DNA from: an uncultured Ruminococcus sp.
Lineage (GTDB): Bacteria; Bacillota; Clostridia; Oscillospirales; CAG-382
DNA: 6,053 nucleotides
NCBI GenBank assembly: GCA_902783535.1
Contig: CACZRJ010000136.1
Span: 1-6,053, forward strand
Direction: 5' to 3'
Each line of letters begins with the position of its first letter. Within the stretch, counting starts at the first letter, position 1. Shown in pieces: positions 1 through 3,559 of this stretch. Below the pieces are notes generated by a model. That model searched no databases. It saw only the letters and a list, made by a program, of their open reading frames with translations, and was not told the DNA's origin. A program made the position numbers and the translations under genes.

Positions 1-146
1 AATATTGAGAGTATTGCGTTATACGGATTCATGCCAAGTCTTTTCGCCGTTTCGATAACTGAGAGAATGTTAGCAAACATCTCACAATGCACAAAAAAAT
101 CAGGCTGATTTGAATGCCTCAAACATTGAAAATTACCTTTCGTCAT
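1..146 (-). pseudogene. Transposase C-terminal fragment (IS66-like)
   Basis: A minus-strand frame is open from an ATG at 146-144 to the left edge (48 codons, no stop inside the window). The end of the peptide reads MFANILSVIETAK followed by RLGMNPYNAIL. The pattern of a small-residue helix, then I-x-T-A-K, then G-x-N-P-Y, resembles from memory the extreme C-terminus of IS66-type DDE transposases. No DDE residues or upstream domains are present. Reading back from the ATG the frame meets a TAA at 173-171, and there is no convincing ribosome binding site before the ATG, so this looks like a 5'-truncated remnant whose 3' end lies outside the window. The low G+C content fits foreign DNA. The family call is from recognition only; a short unrelated hypothetical gene is possible. 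Confidence 0.42.
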
Positions 147-156
147 TTTGACGAAA
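138..156. repeat. Perfect 8-bp palindrome with 3-base spacer
   Basis: TTTCGTCA (138-145) and TGACGAAA (149-156) are exact reverse complements separated by TTT. No T-run follows on either strand, so it is a poor intrinsic terminator. It could be an operator-type binding site or a remnant of a mobile element end. It overlaps the ATG of the minus-strand transposase-like fragment and lies about 110 bases upstream of the proposed -35 element of trmK. Confidence 0.5.
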
Positions 157-267
157 AGTATGACTTCTGCTTACAGCTTATCCACTGATGGTGGAAAACT
201 TCGCCTAGAAGGCTGAACAGTTACCATCCGAAAAACGACGGGCAGTACGGGACGAGAAAAATAGTTC
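147..267. other. Non-coding spacer with two small hairpins
   Basis: I see no gene in this stretch. It holds two short inverted repeats: TCCAC/GTGGA at 181-185 and 191-195 with a 5-base loop, and GCCT/AGGC at 203-206 and 210-213 with a 3-base loop. Neither is followed by a T-run, so they are not obvious terminators. I do not recognise a riboswitch or T-box here. If transcription starts from the promoter just downstream, these hairpins are outside the trmK leader. Confidence 0.4.
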
Positions 268-296
268 TTGCTCTCACGCGTAAAGTGTGATAAAAT
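268..296 (+). promoter_or_regulatory. Putative sigma-A promoter, extended -10, for the operon
   Basis: TTGCTC (268-273) is a partial -35 element, followed after exactly 17 bases by TAAAAT (291-296), a 5 of 6 match to the -10 consensus. TGA precedes the -10 (288-290), giving the extended -10 motif, which can compensate for the weak -35. Transcription would begin near 303, leaving a leader of about 34 bases before the trmK ATG. This also argues against the TTG at 268 as a trmK start, since that codon would lie in the promoter itself. Confidence 0.6.
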
Positions 297-319
297 AAAA
301 AGGTTAGAAAGCGACCTGC

Positions 320-324
320 GGAGG
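320..324 (+). promoter_or_regulatory. Ribosome binding site of trmK
   Basis: GGAGG lies 12 bases upstream of the ATG at 337. The spacing is slightly long, but it is the only strong Shine-Dalgarno sequence near the 5' end of the gene and it decides the start. Confidence 0.6.
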
Positions 325-336
325 ACAAGTGTTCTG

Positions 337-1029
337 ATGCCTGAAAAAACTTTTGGAAACCGGCTGGAAACCGTCGGAAAACTGATCGGAGACGCCGGCC
401 CGTTCGACTGCCTCTGCGACATCGGATCGGATCACGCCTTTCTGCCCATCCGCGCTTTGAAAAGCGGCTACGCCCGCAGCGCGGTCGCGTCCGACCTGAG
501 GCCGGGTCCGCTGGAAAGGGGAAAAGCGAACGCCGCATCGGAAAACGTTTCCCCCGTTTTCGTGCTGTCGGACGGATTCGACAGCCTGCAAGGCTTCGAT
601 TTCGATGCCGTCAGCGTCTGCGGCCTCGGCGGCGAAACGATCGCCGCGATCCTCGAAAGAGGGGGTTCCTTTGTCAAAAAGCCGGGCTGCAGGCTCTTCC
701 TGCAGCCGATGACCGCACACGACGATCTGCGCATGTATCTGTGGAACGCCGGATTCGCCATCCTGAACGAGACGTTCGCGTGCGAACGGGGCCGGCCGTA
801 CGTCGTTCTGACCGCGGCATATACGGGGCTCAAAGCGCCGTTCGCCTACGAAGACCTCTTCCTCGGAAAGGTTCGTCCGGACACGCCTGAATTCCGCGCA
901 TATTGCGGAAAAGTCGCTGCGCAGACGGAAAAGAGGATGCGCGCGAAAGAACCTCCGGCCGCCGACGAGCAGCTGCTCGCGCTGGCGAAGAGACTGTCCG
1001 GCGCGTACGAACGCGCGGACAGAACATAA
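337..1029 (+). CDS. trmK: tRNA (adenine(22)-N(1))-methyltransferase TrmK
   Basis: TrmK uses S-adenosylmethionine in the cytoplasm to methylate N1 of adenine 22 in the D-loop region of tRNA. The product from this ATG has 230 residues, the usual family length. The class I Rossmann methyltransferase motifs are visible: CDIGSDHAFLPI (residues 27-38) is the SAM-binding motif I and a hallmark of TrmK, SDLRPGPL (52-59) carries the acidic residue after strand 2, VCGLGGETI (94-102) is the family's glycine-rich loop, and LQPM (122-125) is the matching position of the usual LQP motif. The C-terminal part (about 165-230) is charged and helical, as in known TrmK. An in-frame TTG at 268 would add 23 residues but lies in the promoter. 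In many Firmicutes trmK sits beside a Nif3-like gene; here it is followed after 29 bases by an acyltransferase, so the neighbourhood is atypical. Confidence 0.92.
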   Translation: MPEKTFGNRLETVGKLIGDAGPFDCLCDIGSDHAFLPIRALKSGYARSAVASDLRPGPLERGKANAASENVSPVFVLSDGFDSLQGFDFDAVSVCGLGGETIAAILERGGSFVKKPGCRLFLQPMTAHDDLRMYLWNAGFAILNETFACERGRPYVVLTAAYTGLKAPFAYEDLFLGKVRPDTPEFRAYCGKVAAQTEKRMRAKEPPAADEQLLALAKRLSGAYERADRT

Positions 1030-1058
1030 CAAAAACGCAAAGAGAGAACGCACCTGAA

Positions 1059-1766
1059 ATGGGAACGGAACAGACAGAAAACAGGGAAAAAGGCAAACGA
1101 CATCCGGACGTGAAAAAGACGCCCGCTCTTTCGCTCCGCCATTTTCCGTACGACTTCATCAAATGGACCGCCGTCCCGCCCGCGCTGCTGATGGTCCGGC
1201 CGAAAAAGATCTACATGTCGAAAGAAGCTAAGAAATTGATCCGCGGCGGCGCCATGCTCATTTCCAATCACGTCGGATTCATGGACCCGGTCTATCTGAT
1301 GACCGCGATCCTCTACCGCCGGCACCATTACGTCTGCATCAAGGACTTCTTCGAACGGAAGGTCGTCGGATTCTTCTTCCGCATCTTCCAGTGCATCCCG
1401 ATCGACCGGGAACATTTCAGCACGGAGTCCTTCCGGATCATCGTCGACCGGATGCGCGCCGGCGAGCTGGTCGTCATGTTCCCCGAAGGAAGGATCAACT
1501 TCGAGACGAACGCGACGGAGTCCTTCAAGTCCGGAATGGTCTTAATGGCCGTCCGCGCCGGCGTACCGATCGTGCCCGTCTACGTTCAGAAGCGGGAAAA
1601 ATGGTACCGCAGGGTGCGGGTCGCCATCGGAGAGCCGGTGGACGTCAAGGCGATGTACGCCGAAAAGCCGACCTTCTCCAGGATCGAGGAGATCGCGTCC
1701 GTCCTGCACGAAACAGAAGAAAAATTAAAAAATATATGTGAAACCGGAGGAACTTCCGAATCATGA
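1059..1766 (+). CDS. PlsC-type lysophospholipid acyltransferase
   Basis: This is a 235-residue member of the 1-acyl-sn-glycerol-3-phosphate acyltransferase (PlsC/LPLAT) superfamily, which transfers an acyl chain from acyl-ACP or acyl-CoA to a lysophospholipid at the inner face of the membrane. The four acyltransferase blocks are present: NHVGFMD (70-76), the HxxxxD catalytic pair; IPIDR (113-117), block II with its Arg; FPEGR (141-145), the glycerophosphate-binding block III; and VPIVPVYV (169-176), block IV. The first 20 or so residues are hydrophilic, and a short apolar stretch at about 36-46 may attach the protein to the membrane. The ATG at 1059 is chosen because earlier in-frame codons overlap trmK; the ribosome binding site is weak (AGAGAG near 1041-1046). 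The stop overlaps the next gene's start by 4 bases. Whether the acceptor is lysophosphatidate or another lysolipid cannot be told; coupling to the ligase and ACP suggests an Aas-like role. Confidence 0.88.
   Translation: MGTEQTENREKGKRHPDVKKTPALSLRHFPYDFIKWTAVPPALLMVRPKKIYMSKEAKKLIRGGAMLISNHVGFMDPVYLMTAILYRRHHYVCIKDFFERKVVGFFFRIFQCIPIDREHFSTESFRIIVDRMRAGELVVMFPEGRINFETNATESFKSGMVLMAVRAGVPIVPVYVQKREKWYRRVRVAIGEPVDVKAMYAEKPTFSRIEEIASVLHETEEKLKNICETGGTSES
1745..1758 (+). promoter_or_regulatory. Ligase ribosome binding site within a small hairpin
   Basis: GGAGGA (1746-1751) is a strong Shine-Dalgarno sequence 11 bases before the ATG at 1763. Most of it lies in a potential stem of 5 pairs, 1745-1749 with 1754-1758 (the last pair G-U), closing a GAAC loop. 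Ribosomes finishing the upstream acyltransferase would pass through and open it, which fits translational coupling. The stem is short and its stability was not calculated. Confidence 0.4.
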
Positions 1767-3286
1767 CTGTCTTTGAAACGAGAGAGAAATTCCGCAAATA
1801 CACAACGCCCGAAACATTCGAAAAGATCGTGGAATACCCGTCCGTATCCGCGATGTGGAAAGCCTGCCTCGCGTCCTACGCCGAAAGAGAGGCGATCGTC
1901 GACAACGGCCAGACCCGCACGTTCGAGCAGCTGGAACATGACGCCGCTTCATTCCGCACGGTTCTGCGCAAGGCCGGCCTGAAAAAGGGCGACAGAGTCG
2001 CGGTTCTGATCCCGAACTGCTACGATTTCGCGAAGGTCCTGATCGCCGTCACGACGTCCGGCATGACCGCCTGCGTGCTGCCGGCGCATCTGGACGAACA
2101 GCCGGTGTTCGGCTGCTGCATGAAATTCGGCGCGAAAGCGCTCGTATACGAGCCGGCTCTGGAAAGCAAGACCGCTTTCGCCGCTGCGCACAAGCCGGAC
2201 CTCGTCCTGCTGCCCTCTTCCGCCGCCGGCGCCGTCCTGACGCCCGCGTGCGACGCGGACGCGAAAGACGGATGTCTCGTGATGTTCACCGGCGGAACGA
2301 CCGGTAAGAGCAAGGGCGCGCTCCTTTCGAACGGCGCGGTGATGCAGGGCGTGACGAACGGATGCTACGGCACGGCGGAAGTTTTCGGACAGAGATATCT
2401 GCTCATTCTCCCGCTGTCCCACGTCTTCGGACTCATCCGCAATCTGCTCTCCTCGCTTTACACCGGAAGCACCCTGTATATCTGCAGGAACAACAAGGAC
2501 ATGTTCCGCGACATCGCCGTTTTCCGTCCGACCATCCTCGTGGCGGTCCCGGCGCTCGCCGAAATGGCGCTGGCGCTTTCCCGCAAGTTCGGGAAGAACA
2601 TGCTGGGCGACGACATGAAGACGATCATCTGCGGCGCGGCCGCCGTTCCTCCGTATCTGATCTCCGCCTACAAAACCTACGGGATCACCCTCTTCCCGGG
2701 ATACGGACTGACCGAATCGGCGAATCTGGTTTCCGGAAATCCGGAGCCGGACGAAAAGCCCGATTCCGTCGGCATCCCCTATCCGCACCAGGAATTCCGG
2801 ATCGAGAACGGCGAACTCTGGCTGAAAGGCGCGAATATGTTCGACTGCTATCTGAACGATCCCGAAGAGAACGAAAACGCGTTCGAAGACGGCTGGTTCC
2901 GCACGGGCGACCTCGTCCGGCTGGACGAAGACGGGTTCCTGTACATCACGGGACGGATCAAGGAGATCATCGTCCTGCCGTCCGGAGAGAACATCTCCCC
3001 CGCCGAGGTGGAGGCGAAATTCAACGAACTGCCGCTCGTCCAGGATTCGCAGGTCTTCGAGGACCTGGACGCCGACGGAAAGCATATCCTCGCTCTGGAA
3101 GTCGTTCCGCGCATGTCCGAGCTCGCGCGCATTGCGCCGGAAGCGCAGGGAAAAGCGTTGAGCGAGGCGCTCGACCGCGTCAACCGGTCGCTCCCGTCCT
3201 TCCAGCGGGTGAACAAGATCACCGTCCGCGATTCCGATTTCGCGCGCACGCCGAGCATGAAGATCGTGAGGTATCATAAAGTATGA
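1763..3286 (+). CDS. Acyl-AMP-forming ligase (acyl-CoA / acyl-ACP synthetase)
   Basis: This complete 507-residue class I adenylate-forming enzyme activates a carboxylic acid, most likely a fatty acid, with ATP to an acyl-AMP and transfers it to a thiol (CoA or the phosphopantetheine of ACP). The motifs appear in order: FTGGTTGKSKG (175-185) is the P-loop-like A3 motif; LPLSHVFG (216-223) is the A4 region typical of fatty acyl ligases; GYGLTES (313-319) is A5; RTGD (380-383) is A7 with the ribose-binding Asp; GRIKEIIVLPSGENISP (397-413) is A8 with the hinge to the mobile C-terminal domain; and Lys500 in PSMKI is the A10 catalytic lysine. No condensation, carrier or reductase domain is fused. 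The ATG start overlaps the acyltransferase stop, and the stop overlaps the ACP start, each by 4 bases. The adjacent ACP suggests loading of ACP rather than, or as well as, CoA; the substrate chain length cannot be read from the sequence. Confidence 0.9.
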   Translation: MTVFETREKFRKYTTPETFEKIVEYPSVSAMWKACLASYAEREAIVDNGQTRTFEQLEHDAASFRTVLRKAGLKKGDRVAVLIPNCYDFAKVLIAVTTSGMTACVLPAHLDEQPVFGCCMKFGAKALVYEPALESKTAFAAAHKPDLVLLPSSAAGAVLTPACDADAKDGCLVMFTGGTTGKSKGALLSNGAVMQGVTNGCYGTAEVFGQRYLLILPLSHVFGLIRNLLSSLYTGSTLYICRNNKDMFRDIAVFRPTILVAVPALAEMALALSRKFGKNMLGDDMKTIICGAAAVPPYLISAYKTYGITLFPGYGLTESANLVSGNPEPDEKPDSVGIPYPHQEFRIENGELWLKGANMFDCYLNDPEENENAFEDGWFRTGDLVRLDEDGFLYITGRIKEIIVLPSGENISPAEVEAKFNELPLVQDSQVFEDLDADGKHILALEVVPRMSELARIAPEAQGKALSEALDRVNRSLPSFQRVNKITVRDSDFARTPSMKIVRYHKV

Positions 3287-3555
3287 GAATCGGAACGAAA
3301 GAAGAAAGAAACGAGGTCTTCGAAGCGCTGAAGGATATCCTTCGCTCCGCGGACGACAGGAATCCCGAAGCCGTCGAAAACTCGACCGAAGAGACGAATC
3401 TGGTCACCGACCTCGGGCTGTCCTCCGTTTCCATGCTCTATCTCGTCATCGTGATGGAAGACACCTTCGGCATCCGGTTCGACGACATCGGCGTGCAGGA
3501 CTTCGGCACCGTCGGAGACGTCATCGACTACATCATCAACAAGAAAGGGGCCTGA
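3283..3555 (+). CDS. Dedicated acyl carrier protein
   Basis: This 90-residue acyl carrier protein has the four-helix phosphopantetheine-binding fold. The modification site is in DLGLSSVSML (43-52): Ser48 aligns with the Ser of the usual DSL motif and should carry 4'-phosphopantetheine. The Asp that normally precedes this Ser is replaced by Ser47. The acidic helix that follows, with VIVMEDTFGIRF (55-66), is typical of the recognition surface for partner enzymes. The start codon overlaps the ligase stop by 4 bases, with GTGAGG (3266-3271) as the ribosome binding site, so ACP and ligase should be made together. Its position after an acyl-AMP ligase and a PlsC acyltransferase makes it a likely specialised carrier rather than the housekeeping fatty acid synthesis ACP, which usually lies near fab or rnc genes. 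No holo-ACP synthase gene is in the window. Confidence 0.88.
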   Translation: MRIGTKEERNEVFEALKDILRSADDRNPEAVENSTEETNLVTDLGLSSVSMLYLVIVMEDTFGIRFDDIGVQDFGTVGDVIDYIINKKGA

Positions 3556-3559
3556 CGCC

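Noticed and set aside
1..108. Forward-strand reading as the C-terminus of an upstream gene ending at the TGA near 108
   Set aside because: The peptide has no recognisable motif, while the reverse strand gives a transposase-like helix; it cannot be excluded without sequence to the left.
178..186. TTATCCACT, an 8 of 9 match to the DnaA box
   Set aside because: It is a single copy with no cluster of boxes, no AT-rich unwinding region and no dnaA/dnaN neighbours.
181..213. Two adjacent hairpins as a terminator or riboswitch
   Set aside because: The stems are only 4-5 bp, no T-run follows, no known riboswitch core was recognised, and the promoter lies downstream of them.
268..336. TTG start giving a 253-residue TrmK
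   Set aside because: The TTG forms the proposed -35 element, the added 23 residues show no TrmK similarity, and a GGAGG site precedes the ATG at 337.
903..1058. Upstream extension of the acyltransferase frame by 52 residues
   Set aside because: It overlaps the coding 3' end of trmK, is a low-complexity Arg-rich shadow, and the ATG at 1059 gives the normal PlsC length.
1949..3277. 442-codon open frame on the minus strand
   Set aside because: It is antisense to the motif-complete ligase gene, its sequence is rich in Arg, Val and Glu without recognisable motifs, and such long antisense frames are common in G+C-rich genes.
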